Below are positions 1 to 6,327 of a DNA stretch of 8,148 nucleotides, one piece after another. The notes beneath the pieces were generated by a model. The model was not told the origin of the DNA and did no database searches. It was given only the letters and a program-made list of their open reading frames with translations. The DNA is from an uncultured Comamonadaceae bacterium (lineage in GTDB: Bacteria > Pseudomonadota > Gammaproteobacteria > Burkholderiales > Burkholderiaceae): contig CAMLQP010000121.1 in NCBI GenBank assembly GCA_946482115.1, positions 1 through 8,148 of the forward strand, read 5' to 3'. The translations under genes and the position numbers were made by a program. Within the stretch, counting starts at the first letter, position 1. Every line of letters begins with the position of its first letter.

Positions 1-414
1 CAGCGTGGCGAAATGCACCTGGGCGATGGACGCGCTGGCCACGGGCTCGCGCTCGAACGATTCGAACAGCCCGGTCACCGGACGACCGAAGGCGCGCTCG
101 ATGGTGGCAACGGCGACGGCGGCGGGAAACGGCGGCACGCGATCCTGCAGCCGCGCCAGCTCGGTGGCGATATCGGCCGGCAGCAGGTCGCGCCGGGTGG
201 ACAGCACCTGACCGAACTTGACGAAGATGGGGCCCAGCCGTTCCAGCGCCTCGCGCAGGCGCTGGCCACGCGGCGCGCGCAGGTCGCGCCCGAGCGTCAG
301 GACACGCGTCAGCAGCCGCAGGCCGCGGTGCTCGAAACTGGACAGGACGAGGTCGTCCAGCCCGTAGCGGAACACCACCCAGAAAATGAAGGCGCCTCGC
401 AGGAGCCTCCTCAT
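1..414 (-). CDS. ubiB: UbiB, ABC1/ADCK-family atypical kinase for ubiquinone biosynthesis (N-terminal 138 residues; 3' end outside window)
   Basis: Reading the minus strand from the ATG at 414 gives an open frame of 138 codons to the window edge. UbiB is an atypical kinase/ATPase needed for coenzyme Q biosynthesis, probably acting on or with the membrane-associated Ubi complex. The N-terminus has a short basic, aromatic stretch ([18 protein letters not shown]). The family's invariant KxGQ motif is K66-F67-G68-Q69 within [19 protein letters not shown], followed by [12 protein letters not shown] (85-96). The alanine-rich nucleotide loop is ASASIAQVH (126-134). The kinase catalytic core and the C-terminal transmembrane helices expected of a roughly 520-residue UbiB lie beyond the edge. 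The ATG overlaps the ubiJ stop as ATGA (414-411), and I see no strong ribosome binding site, so translation is probably coupled to ubiJ. Identification is secure from the motifs and the neighbours. Confidence 0.95.
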   Translation of the reverse strand, partial: MRRLLRGAFIFWVVFRYGLDDLVLSSFEHRGLRLLTRVLTLGRDLRAPRGQRLREALERLGPIFVKFGQVLSTRRDLLPADIATELARLQDRVPPFPAAVAVATIERAFGRPVTGLFESFEREPVASASIAQVHFATL

Positions 415-953
415 GAGGCCGCCCTGCCTTTGGGCGCGGCGCGGCGCAGGAAGTCGCGCAGCGCGCCGGCCGCCGCACGGGCCTGCGACACCAGTGTGTG
501 CGCGGTGGCGTCGCCCACCAGGCGCGAGAGGTCTTCCTCCACATCCCAGCGCAGGTTGTCCACCAGCCAGGCCACCTCGGCGGCCAGCAGGACATCGCCC
601 TGGATGTCGATGCGGGGTCTGTCGCCCGCCAGCAGCACCTGGGCCATGGCAAGCGGCGAGGCATCGGCCAGCGTCACGGAGAGATCGGGGGCGGCGCCGG
701 GCGCGGCACGCTCCAGCAGTCCGGCGGGCGTGGCCGCCAGCGGCAGCTCAAACGCCCCCCAGCTCACGCGCACCACCTTGCCCTGCTGTCGCTTCAGACG
801 CTCCTGCGCCTGCGGCTCCTGCATCAGCACGTGGTTGAGGAACAGCACCACGCGGTTCTGCAGCTCCGCCACCAGCCAGTCAGGCACGGGCAGCGAGGCG
901 GCGAACTTCTGCAGAAAATCGGGAACGGGCGGGAAAGGAGGGGCCGGATTCAT
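411..953 (-). CDS. ubiJ: UbiJ, SCP2-domain accessory factor of ubiquinone biosynthesis
   Basis: This 180-residue protein has no signal peptide or membrane segment. UbiJ proteins carry an SCP2 lipid-binding domain and, in the E. coli model, join UbiK and the Ubi hydroxylases and methyltransferases in a soluble complex that holds the hydrophobic intermediates. Residues about 25-120 fit the SCP2 fold ([12 protein letters not shown] near 32-43, then beta strands [11 protein letters not shown] at 62-72). The most diagnostic part is the stretch from the strand [19 protein letters not shown] (114-132) into [16 protein letters not shown] (133-148), which matches the UbiJ signature. The tail (149-180) is alanine- and arginine-rich and probably helical. 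It lies between a Tim44-like gene (30-base gap) and ubiB (4-base overlap), as in the E. coli ubiE-ubiJ-ubiB order. The ATG at 953 is preceded only by a G-run two bases away, a poor ribosome binding site. Confidence 0.87.
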   Translation of the reverse strand: MNPAPPFPPVPDFLQKFAASLPVPDWLVAELQNRVVLFLNHVLMQEPQAQERLKRQQGKVVRVSWGAFELPLAATPAGLLERAAPGAAPDLSVTLADASPLAMAQVLLAGDRPRIDIQGDVLLAAEVAWLVDNLRWDVEEDLSRLVGDATAHTLVSQARAAAGALRDFLRRAAPKGRAAS

Positions 954-983
954 AGCCCCCGATTCTGACGGATAACGCGATGC

Positions 984-1955
984 CTACTGCAGTGCCTGAA
1001 CGCCCGCCACGAGCCAGCCCCCCGGGCCGGACGTGGGGCGCGTGATGTTCCAGACCTCGCGGAAGGGATTGGGGCCGGCCGAGGGCTCCTCGCGGATGAG
1101 GCCGGAGAACTCCACGCTGGCCATGTACTCGCCGTCCAGCTCCTCGATGCCCAGCAGCTGGGCTTCCAGCATCACGACCTCGGTCTGGTTGGCCGCGCCC
1201 CGGGCGTGCTGCTCGCGCTCGGCGAGCTGGGCCTTGATCTGGTCCAGCATCTCGTCCGTCATCATCGCGCGCAGCGCCGGGATGTCGGCGCGGTCCCAGG
1301 CTGCCTGCAGGTTCACGAAATTGGTCTTGGAGGCGCGCAGGAAGCCTTCGGCGTCGAAGCCGGCCGGCACCCCCCAGCCTTGGGGACCGGCAAGCGCCGA
1401 GCCGATCAGGGAGCCGCCGCCCGACTGGGTGGGCTCGAAGTTCATGGTGGTGCTGCGCTCCCAGGGGCGGGCCGAGGCGTCGTTGCCCACGTTCTGCGGG
1501 CTGTAGGCGCGCGGCGCGGCGGCGTCAGCGCCCTGGTAGGCCAGGCCGCTGCGCGGCTGGGCCGCGCCCTGGCGCGAGCGCATCACCCAGCCGATCAGGG
1601 CCATAACGGCCACGGCCAGCAGAGCGATCAGCAAGAAGTTGGCGAAGGCCTCGCCGAAACCCAGCGTGGAGGCCAGCCAGGCCAGGCCCAGGCCGGCGGC
1701 CAGACCGCCGAGCATGGCGCCCCAGTTGCGCTTGGGTGCGGCGGCCGGAGCCGTGGCCGCCGGGCTGCCGGTCGGGCGCTGCTGCGCGGTGTTCTGCGCC
1801 GGCGCCTGGGTTGGGCTCGTGGGCGTGGTCGCATTGCGCTGCGTCACGTTGGTGGACTGCTTGCCAAAGGAGCCACCGCCCCCCATGCGCTTGGCCCACA
1901 CATCCTGCGAGGCCACCGCCACCGCACACGCCAGAAGAATTGCCCAGGCTTTCAT
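984..1955 (-). CDS. Tim44-like domain protein, exported or membrane-anchored, unknown function
   Basis: This 323-residue protein starts at the ATG at 1955. An in-frame extension to 2060 exists but would run into ubiE, lacks a ribosome binding site and would bury a good signal sequence. GGGGA at 1962-1966 lies six bases before the chosen ATG. Residues 1-21 look like a signal peptide (hydrophobic AILLACAVAVAS, likely cut after VWA). Then come a glycine patch (GGGGSFGK, 25-32), a low-complexity Thr/Pro/Gln/Ala linker (38-74), and a hydrophobic region 79-125 that can form one or two membrane helices (AWLASTL; FLLIALLAVAVMALIGWVM). Another flexible linker leads to a C-terminal Tim44-like, NTF2-like domain (about 200-323), with FLRASKTNFVNLQAAWD at 205-221 and FREVWNITRP at 298-307. 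Mitochondrial Tim44 tethers an import motor, but the bacterial homologues have no settled function. Its place between ubiE and ubiJ suggests, but does not show, a link to the ubiquinone or membrane machinery. Confidence 0.85.
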   Translation of the reverse strand: MKAWAILLACAVAVASQDVWAKRMGGGGSFGKQSTNVTQRNATTPTSPTQAPAQNTAQQRPTGSPAATAPAAAPKRNWGAMLGGLAAGLGLAWLASTLGFGEAFANFLLIALLAVAVMALIGWVMRSRQGAAQPRSGLAYQGADAAAPRAYSPQNVGNDASARPWERSTTMNFEPTQSGGGSLIGSALAGPQGWGVPAGFDAEGFLRASKTNFVNLQAAWDRADIPALRAMMTDEMLDQIKAQLAEREQHARGAANQTEVVMLEAQLLGIEELDGEYMASVEFSGLIREEPSAGPNPFREVWNITRPTSGPGGWLVAGVQALQ

Positions 1956-1961
1956 GATTTG

Positions 1962-1966
1962 TCCCC
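1962..1966 (-). promoter_or_regulatory. Shine-Dalgarno site of the Tim44-like gene
   Basis: GGGGA on the minus strand, six bases before the ATG at 1955. It decides the start against the longer in-frame option at 2060. The 37-base gap to the ubiE stop also holds a run of seven T on the minus strand, but no stable stem directly before it, so I do not call a terminator. Confidence 0.6.
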
Positions 1967-1992
1967 AGTCTTCACAGTCAAAAAAAGGTCGG

Positions 1993-2724
1993 TCAGCACT
2001 TGATGCCCACATGCAGCGCCGCAACGCCGCCGGTGAGGTTGTGGCAGTCCACGTGGCCAAAGCCCGCCTCGCGCACCATGGCGCGCAGCGTTTCCTGGTC
2101 CGGGTGCATGCGGATGGATTCGGCGAGGTAGCGGTAGCTGCCCTCGTCGCCGGCGATCAGGCGCCCCATCAGCGGCACCACCTTGAAGGTGTACCAGTCG
2201 TAGACCTTGGCCAAGGGGGGAGCCACCTTGGAGAACTCCAGCACCAGCAGCTTGCCGCCGGGCCTGAGCACGCGCTGCATCTCGCGCAGGGCGCCGTCCT
2301 TGTGGGTCATGTTGCGCAGGCCGAAGGCCACGGTCACCGTGTCGAAATGGCCGTCGGGGAACGGCAGACACTCGGCGTCGCAGACCACGGTGGGCAGCAC
2401 CACGCCGGCATCGAGCAGGCGGTTGCGGCCTTCGCGCAGCATGGCTTCGTTGATGTCGGTATGGACCACCTGGCCGGTCGGGCCGACCTTGGGAGCGAAG
2501 GCCAGCGCCAGGTCGCCGGTACCGCCTGCGATGTCGAGCACGCGGTCGCCCGGCTGCGGGTTGGCCACGGCAATGGTGTAGCGTTTCCACAGCCGGTGGA
2601 TGCCGCCCGACATGGCATCGTTCATGACGTCGTAGCGCGAGGCGACCGCGTCGAACACGCCACGGACATGCGCCGCCTTGTCGCGCTCGTCGACCGTCTT
2701 GAAACCGAAGTGAGTACCTGCCAT
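1993..2724 (-). CDS. ubiE: UbiE, demethylmenaquinone/2-methoxy-6-polyprenyl-1,4-benzoquinol C-methyltransferase
   Basis: This 243-residue class I SAM-dependent methyltransferase transfers a methyl group to a ring carbon of the ubiquinone precursor (DDMQH2 step), and of demethylmenaquinone in species that make menaquinone. The N-terminus [21 protein letters not shown] (4-24) and the following [19 protein letters not shown] (29-47) are characteristic of UbiE. The SAM-binding motif I is [15 protein letters not shown] (62-76), acidic D90 in HTDIN is suited to the SAM ribose, and D116 in VVCDAE fits motif [22 protein letters not shown] (133-152) and [14 protein letters not shown] (153-166) are the UbiE/COQ5 signatures, and the end [15 protein letters not shown] is the usual one. 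The ATG at 2724 gives the family's normal length. The open frame continues upstream to 2838, but that part does not resemble UbiE. The gene follows DUF971 after 135 bases and precedes the Tim44-like gene by 37 bases. Confidence 0.97.
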   Translation of the reverse strand: MAGTHFGFKTVDERDKAAHVRGVFDAVASRYDVMNDAMSGGIHRLWKRYTIAVANPQPGDRVLDIAGGTGDLALAFAPKVGPTGQVVHTDINEAMLREGRNRLLDAGVVLPTVVCDAECLPFPDGHFDTVTVAFGLRNMTHKDGALREMQRVLRPGGKLLVLEFSKVAPPLAKVYDWYTFKVVPLMGRLIAGDEGSYRYLAESIRMHPDQETLRAMVREAGFGHVDCHNLTGGVAALHVGIKC

Positions 2725-2730
2725 TGAAAA

Positions 2731-2735
2731 CCTTC
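2731..2735 (-). promoter_or_regulatory. Shine-Dalgarno site of ubiE
   Basis: GAAGG on the minus strand, six bases before the ubiE ATG at 2724. It supports that start over the upstream in-frame extension. Confidence 0.55.
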
Positions 2736-2831
2736 GTGCTACGCCCTGCGGTGCGAGCCCTGTCTGGGCGGCCGCGCGGGGCTCATAGCCCGATGTTAGG
2801 GCAGGCGGCGCACTGTTGCGGGATAACCACG

Positions 2832-2855
2832 GCCCCACGATGGGGCATTGTGGGG
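2832..2855 (-). repeat. Two mutually exclusive hairpins in the DUF971-ubiE gap
   Basis: Just after the DUF971 stop, the minus strand carries CCCCAC, then GCCCCA, then TGGGGC. One perfect stem pairs GCCCCA with TGGGGC around a 3-base loop (2832-2846). The other pairs CCCCAC with GTGGGG around an 11-base loop (2833-2855). They share bases and cannot form together. No T-run follows, so this is not a standard intrinsic terminator. A further small inverted repeat (GGGCT-ATG-AGCCC) lies at 2779-2791. The rest of the 135-base gap shows no convincing promoter. Confidence 0.4.
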
Positions 2856-2859
2856 TCTT

Positions 2860-3276
2860 TCAGTGGTGGTGGCCGCAGGCGTGCGCACTTTTCCCGGGCA
2901 TGGGGGTGTCGCGGTCCACGCCGGCGGCCTGCAGACGGGCGTTGTAATCGGCCCACAGCTGATCGCCCTGGCTGCCCAGGTGATAAAGGTAGTCCCAGGT
3001 GAAGATGCCGCTGTCATGGCCGTCGGTGAAGCGCGGCTTGACGCCGTAGTTGCCCACCGGCTCGATGTCGGCGACGCCGACTTCGCGCTTGCCGGTCTGC
3101 AGCACCTCCTGGCCCGGACCGTGGCCCTGTACTTCGGCCGACGGGGAATAGACCCGCATCAGTTCGAACGGGATGCGGAACACCCGGCCGTCGTCAAAAC
3201 CGATTTCAAGCACGCGGGATTGCTGGTGGACGGTGAGCGCCACCGGTGACGGGGTATGGGATTGCAGGCCGGCCAT
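2860..3276 (-). CDS. DUF971 / GBBH-like N-terminal domain protein
   Basis: This is a stand-alone 138-residue DUF971 protein, the domain found at the N-terminus of gamma-butyrobetaine hydroxylase and in Fe-S-assembly-related proteins. Its function as a single domain is not established. Visible signatures are the strands ALTVHQQSRVLEIGFDDG (13-30) and FRIPFELMRVYSPSAEVQGH (33-52), and the diagnostic FTDGHDSGIFTWDYLYHLG (83-101). The tail HACGHHH (132-138) is rich in His and contains one Cys, which would suit metal binding, but whether it binds metal is unknown. The ATG at 3276 fits the family start. No Shine-Dalgarno sequence lies before it (CTCCCGTCCC), and it begins only 12 bases after the stop of the outer membrane protein gene, so it may depend on translational coupling. 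A DUF971 gene beside ubiE is a familiar betaproteobacterial arrangement. Confidence 0.9.
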   Translation of the reverse strand: MAGLQSHTPSPVALTVHQQSRVLEIGFDDGRVFRIPFELMRVYSPSAEVQGHGPGQEVLQTGKREVGVADIEPVGNYGVKPRFTDGHDSGIFTWDYLYHLGSQGDQLWADYNARLQAAGVDRDTPMPGKSAHACGHHH

Positions 3277-3288
3277 GGGACGGGAGAC

Positions 3289-4863
3289 TCAGAACTTGAT
3301 GGTGGCGCTGACATGCAGCTTGTGGTCGCCCTTGCGCGGTGCCAGCGTGGAGATGGAGTTGCTGCCCGAGATGATATGCCCGTAATCCATCGCCAGCGCC
3401 ATGCGCCCCGGCCGGCCGTAGCGCAGGCCGACACCGACACTGCTCACGCCGTCGGACGACAGCCGGCCGGTGGCCGCAGGCCTCTGGTTGGAAAGCCATC
3501 CGGCGTCCAGGAAGGCCGCGAAACGCAGCCCTGGCATCCATTCCGGGGTGGTGACCTCGACGCTCGTGAACAGGCCGCTGTCGCCGCTGATGGGACGCTC
3601 GGCGCTGCCGCGCACGGAACCAGCCCCGCCGATCCCGAACTGCTCACCGGCGATCAGCGCATGGGGGCTGAACTGGGCCTGCGCGCGCGCCGACCAGATC
3701 CAGCCGCTGGGCAAGGTGTGGCTGTAGTGCCCGCCCAGGCGCAGCGCGCGCCAGCTGGCGGTGTCTATGCCCGGGTTCTCGGTGCGATAGGCCGCCAGGC
3801 TGTTGCCAGACCCGGAGCCGGTGTTCCAGGCCAGCTCGGCCTGGTAGCCCCAGGCACTGCGGTCGCCCTGCACCCGGGCTACATAGCCCACCGACAGCGG
3901 GCGGCCGCGCCGGTCCACCGTGGCCGCAGGAATCAGGACGCCGCCGGCAATGGTCTGCCCGGACTCGTACCAGCGGTCCTCCAGGCCCAGCGTGAGGTAG
4001 CTGCGCCGCCCGCCCTCCGGCTGGAAGTAGTGGGTGTAGTTGAACGCGAGCGTGCGGCCTGCGCCCGAACTGGTGAAGGAGCCGAAATCGCCCAGCACGT
4101 CGGAATGGGTGAAGCTAAGCCCCAGGCTGCCACCCCATTCGTACAGCGGCACGCGGTAGGACAGGCCCAGCTGCTTCACCCGCGAGGGCTCGTCCAGCGA
4201 GGTGGTGTAGGCGGCCGCGAACTGGTGGTCGCGGTCGAACAGGTTGTGGTGGCTGCCGGCCACGGTCAGCCGGTCGTGCCCGGTCTGGGACGAACCGGCG
4301 TTGTTCCAGTTGACGGCCAGGTTCCAGGGGCGCTCGTCGCGCACCTGCACCTCGGCGTCGATGCGGTCGGGCGTGGCGGATTCGCGCAGCGCCACCGTCA
4401 CCTGGCGCGACGGGTTCTCGTTGGCGATGGCCGTCTGGACCGCCAGACGCCGCACGTTCGGGCTGGCACCGGGCTGAAGCTCGGGCAGGCTGCCACGCAC
4501 GTTGGCCTCGCTGCGGTGCTGCGCGCCCGTCACCGTGACCTGGTCCAGGGTGAATCGCACGACCGTGAGCGAGATGGTGTCGCTCACCGTCTGCGGCGGC
4601 AGCGCCACGCGGTAGAGGCTGTAGCCGCGTTCGCGCAGCTCGGCCTCCAGCGCCGCCGAGGCTTTCTGCAACGTCTCCAGGCCGGCGTCGGCCCGCAGGA
4701 AAGGCGCCAGCACGCGCGTGGTGGTGGCCGAGTCCAGCGGGTTGTCGCCCGTGACCTGGAAGCCCTTGATGGCGAAGGTCTGGGCCAGCAGCGGCCCGGC
4801 CAGGCACAGGCTGGCAGCAATGGACAGGGTGCGAAGGCGTCGCATGGGCTTATCTGCAGACAT
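3289..4863 (-). CDS. TpsB/ShlB-family POTRA and beta-barrel outer membrane transporter
   Basis: This 524-residue protein belongs to the FhaC/ShlB/HecB family, outer membrane beta-barrels that secrete or activate partner proteins (two-partner secretion, type Vb). Residues 1-27 are a signal peptide (MRRLRTLSIAASLCLAGPLLA, likely cut after LLA). POTRA 1 covers about 30-105, with the family hallmark RGYSLYRVALPPQTV (79-93). POTRA 2 covers about 106-178 and includes SLPELQPGASPN (125-136). The barrel runs from about 179 and contains HHNLFDRDHQF (205-215), the L6-loop VRG at 417-419 in FGIGGAGSVRGSAER, and a terminal aromatic strand ending in Phe524. The position after VRG is Ser rather than the common Tyr/Phe. 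POTRA 1 follows the signal peptide at once, so the plug helix and linker known from FhaC seem missing. The ATG at 4863 overlaps the FecR stop by 14 bases. An in-frame ATG at 4845, four bases after that stop, keeps the signal peptide and is equally plausible. No TpsA exoprotein gene is visible. Confidence 0.88.
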   Translation of the reverse strand: MSADKPMRRLRTLSIAASLCLAGPLLAQTFAIKGFQVTGDNPLDSATTTRVLAPFLRADAGLETLQKASAALEAELRERGYSLYRVALPPQTVSDTISLTVVRFTLDQVTVTGAQHRSEANVRGSLPELQPGASPNVRRLAVQTAIANENPSRQVTVALRESATPDRIDAEVQVRDERPWNLAVNWNNAGSSQTGHDRLTVAGSHHNLFDRDHQFAAAYTTSLDEPSRVKQLGLSYRVPLYEWGGSLGLSFTHSDVLGDFGSFTSSGAGRTLAFNYTHYFQPEGGRRSYLTLGLEDRWYESGQTIAGGVLIPAATVDRRGRPLSVGYVARVQGDRSAWGYQAELAWNTGSGSGNSLAAYRTENPGIDTASWRALRLGGHYSHTLPSGWIWSARAQAQFSPHALIAGEQFGIGGAGSVRGSAERPISGDSGLFTSVEVTTPEWMPGLRFAAFLDAGWLSNQRPAATGRLSSDGVSSVGVGLRYGRPGRMALAMDYGHIISGSNSISTLAPRKGDHKLHVSATIKF

Positions 4864-6247
4864 TGGACGTCTCTATGCCCAGTTCGTTGAGCAGGATGCT
4901 GAGGGTGAAGTTCTCGCGGCTGGGCAGCGGGGTCGGGTCGTTGTCGATGAAGGGCGGCACGGTGTCCGGCCGGCTGGTCTCGCCGCCGGGATCGGCGTAA
5001 CCCGCCTCGCCGCGACCCAGGTGCAGGCGCTGGCTGGCGGTGATGAGCTCCACGTGACCATCGCGCACGAACACGTACAGGCCCTCGCGCGACGGGTCGA
5101 CCGGGGCGGTGCCGAACAGCTTGGGCGGCACGGTGGCGCCGTCCGGCCGCTCCAGGCCTTCCGCCGGCGAGGCGTCCAGCGGCTGCTCACCGGCGGCATT
5201 GAAGGCCAGGCCGCGGCCAGCCTCGATCACCTGGACCGCGCCGCCCGGCCGCGTGGCCTCGACGGTGCCCTGCCAGGTGAAGACCGCCAGGCCGGTGCCA
5301 GGTGCCTCGGGCTCGCTGGCGCAGGTGCCATCGCAGCGCAGGTCGAAGCCGGTGCCGCGTATGCCCACGGTGGCCGTGGTGGTCTGTACCTTGACGTTGC
5401 GCGGGTTGGCGCCGCCGATCAGGCCGGTCAGGGAACGCATGGAGCCCCGCAGCAGGCTGACGAGGAAGCGGCCGTCGCCGGCATTGGCCTCGTCGTAGAC
5501 GAAATCGTCCACGCGCAGGCGGGTGCCGCCGCCCAGCGTGGTGCGGCTCTGGTCGCGGAACACCAGCAGCGCCTGGGTCTGCGCGCCGCTTTCGACCACG
5601 TCGCCGGGATAGACCCCCGCGCCCTGGGCCAGCAGCCGGCGTTCGCCGGTGGCCGCCACGGCAAACAGCTCGCCGCGCACCGACGCCACGCGGGCGCTCG
5701 CGCGCACGCCGTTGGGGCGCGCCTCGCGGCCCGCGCGCCGGGGTTCGTTGGCGCAGTCGTCGGCGGCGCACAGGCGGGCATCGAAATCGGTGCCGCGTAT
5801 GCCGATGGTCGCGGTCGTGGTGTGGATGCGGCCGGCCTCGGGGGCGTCCTTGGTGAGCCGTCCGGTCAGCACGCGCAGCCCGCCACGCAGCAGGCGCATG
5901 ACCAGACTGTTGTCCGGCGCACCGTCGCGGAAGCGGTAGGTCTCAATCTGGAACGAGGTGTCGGGCCGCACCGTCATGCGGCTGCCGTCGGACAGGCGCA
6001 CCAGCGCCGCGCCGCCGGGCGCGACCGTGACCACGTCGCCCTCCTGCAGCGGCAGTCCGTTGCCCAGGATGCGAGGCGCCTCACCCGCGCGCTGGGCCAG
6101 GCCGGCGCCGCGCACCTGGTCCACCCAGGCCTGCGGCTGGCCCTGGGCCAGCACGGGCCCGGCGAGCAGCAGCCCCAGGCCCAGGCCCAAAACCCAGCCC
6201 GCGGCCACTGGCCCGCCATACCGATTTGTCGCCGCGCGACATCCCAT
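4850..6247 (-). CDS. Exported protein with tandem FecR domains
   Basis: This 465-residue protein starts at the ATG at 6247, chosen for the strong GGAGGAG eight bases upstream; a GTG at 6286 is in frame but less likely. A signal peptide spans about 1-34 (GWVLGLGLGLLLAGPVLA, cut before Gln35). Two FecR domains follow. The first (about 57-158) has LQEGDVVTVAPGGAALVRLSDGS, LLRGGLRVLTG (119-129) and TTTATIGIRGTDFD (143-156). The second (about 206-304) has LLRGSMRSLTG (265-275) and TTTATVGIRGTGFD (289-302). Each GIRGTxFD is followed by a close Cys pair (160/165; 305/309). Three shorter related segments recur at about 186-220, 319-353 and 389-423. There is no cytoplasmic sigma-binding domain or internal membrane helix, so it is not a classical FecR sigma regulator; it is probably periplasmic or at the surface. 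It overlaps the TpsB-type gene, and co-function is likely but unproven. Confidence 0.87.
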   Translation of the reverse strand: MGCRAATNRYGGPVAAGWVLGLGLGLLLAGPVLAQGQPQAWVDQVRGAGLAQRAGEAPRILGNGLPLQEGDVVTVAPGGAALVRLSDGSRMTVRPDTSFQIETYRFRDGAPDNSLVMRLLRGGLRVLTGRLTKDAPEAGRIHTTTATIGIRGTDFDARLCAADDCANEPRRAGREARPNGVRASARVASVRGELFAVAATGERRLLAQGAGVYPGDVVESGAQTQALLVFRDQSRTTLGGGTRLRVDDFVYDEANAGDGRFLVSLLRGSMRSLTGLIGGANPRNVKVQTTTATVGIRGTGFDLRCDGTCASEPEAPGTGLAVFTWQGTVEATRPGGAVQVIEAGRGLAFNAAGEQPLDASPAEGLERPDGATVPPKLFGTAPVDPSREGLYVFVRDGHVELITASQRLHLGRGEAGYADPGGETSRPDTVPPFIDNDPTPLPSRENFTLSILLNELGIETSNVCR

Positions 6248-6255
6248 CAGTCCAA

Positions 6256-6262
6256 CTCCTCC
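6256..6262 (-). promoter_or_regulatory. Strong Shine-Dalgarno site of the FecR-domain gene
   Basis: GGAGGAG on the minus strand with eight bases to the ATG at 6247. It is the best ribosome binding site in the window and fixes the start of this gene, since the in-frame GTG at 6286 lies upstream of it. Such a site is what one expects of a gene that is not translationally coupled to the one before it. Confidence 0.8.
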
Positions 6263-6282
6263 GGGAGCGTGCACCCGATACG

Positions 6283-6295
6283 TCACAAAATGTGA
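6283..6295. promoter_or_regulatory. Short perfect inverted repeat upstream of the FecR/TpsB pair, possible operator
   Basis: TCACA-TTT-TGTGA on the minus strand (5-base arms, 3-base spacer), 36 bases before the FecR start codon and upstream of its ribosome binding site. It is the most AT-rich patch of this gap. The arm order is the reverse of a CRP box (TGTGA-N6-TCACA), so it is not a CRP site. It could be an operator or chance. Confidence 0.25.
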
Positions 6296-6298
6296 AGC

Positions 6299-6327
6299 AG
6301 CTTACCGGGGTTGCCGGGTTTTTCCAA
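6299..6327 (-). promoter_or_regulatory. Weak candidate promoter for the FecR/TpsB pair
   Basis: In the 112-base gap after the HIT gene, the minus strand has TTGGAA (6322-6327), 17 bases, then TAAGCT (6299-6304). The spacing is ideal, but the -10 match is poor (three of six). The gap length, the strong ribosome binding site and the inverted repeat just downstream make a promoter somewhere here reasonable, though this exact placement is uncertain. Confidence 0.2.

Noticed and set aside
13..975. Plus-strand open frame of 320 codons opposite ubiB and ubiJ
   Set aside because: The minus strand encodes recognisable UbiB and UbiJ proteins; the plus-strand translation is Arg/Ala/Ser-rich shadow sequence.
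1956..1992. Run of seven T on the minus strand after ubiE, possible terminator
   Set aside because: I could not find a stable stem directly before it, and the next gene begins 37 bases after the ubiE stop with its own ribosome binding site.
1639..2727. Plus-strand open frame of 362 codons across the Tim44-like gene and ubiE
   Set aside because: It is antisense to two secure genes and shows no domain or ribosome binding site.
3256..4890. Plus-strand open frame of 544 codons opposite the TpsB-type gene
   Set aside because: It is the antisense shadow of a clear POTRA/barrel gene in GC-rich DNA. The translation is dominated by Ala, Gly, Arg, Gln, His and Val without a recognisable domain.
6205..6247. 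Possible lipoprotein signal (Cys at position 3) in the FecR protein
   Set aside because: The Cys precedes the hydrophobic core rather than following it, so there is no lipobox. A normal signal peptidase I site after VLA fits better.
4850..6247. Classical FecR sigma-factor regulator of a FecIRA iron-uptake system
   Set aside because: No FecI-type sigma gene or TonB-dependent receptor is nearby. The protein has a cleavable signal peptide and two FecR domains but no cytoplasmic N-terminal part.
4718..6295. Plus-strand open frame of 525 codons opposite the FecR gene
   Set aside because: Same low-complexity antisense composition, and it spans the junction of two well-supported minus-strand genes.
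6283..6295. CRP or FNR box upstream of the FecR gene
   Set aside because: The arms are TCACA then TGTGA with a 3-base spacer, the reverse order of a CRP site, and they do not match TTGAT-N4-ATCAA.
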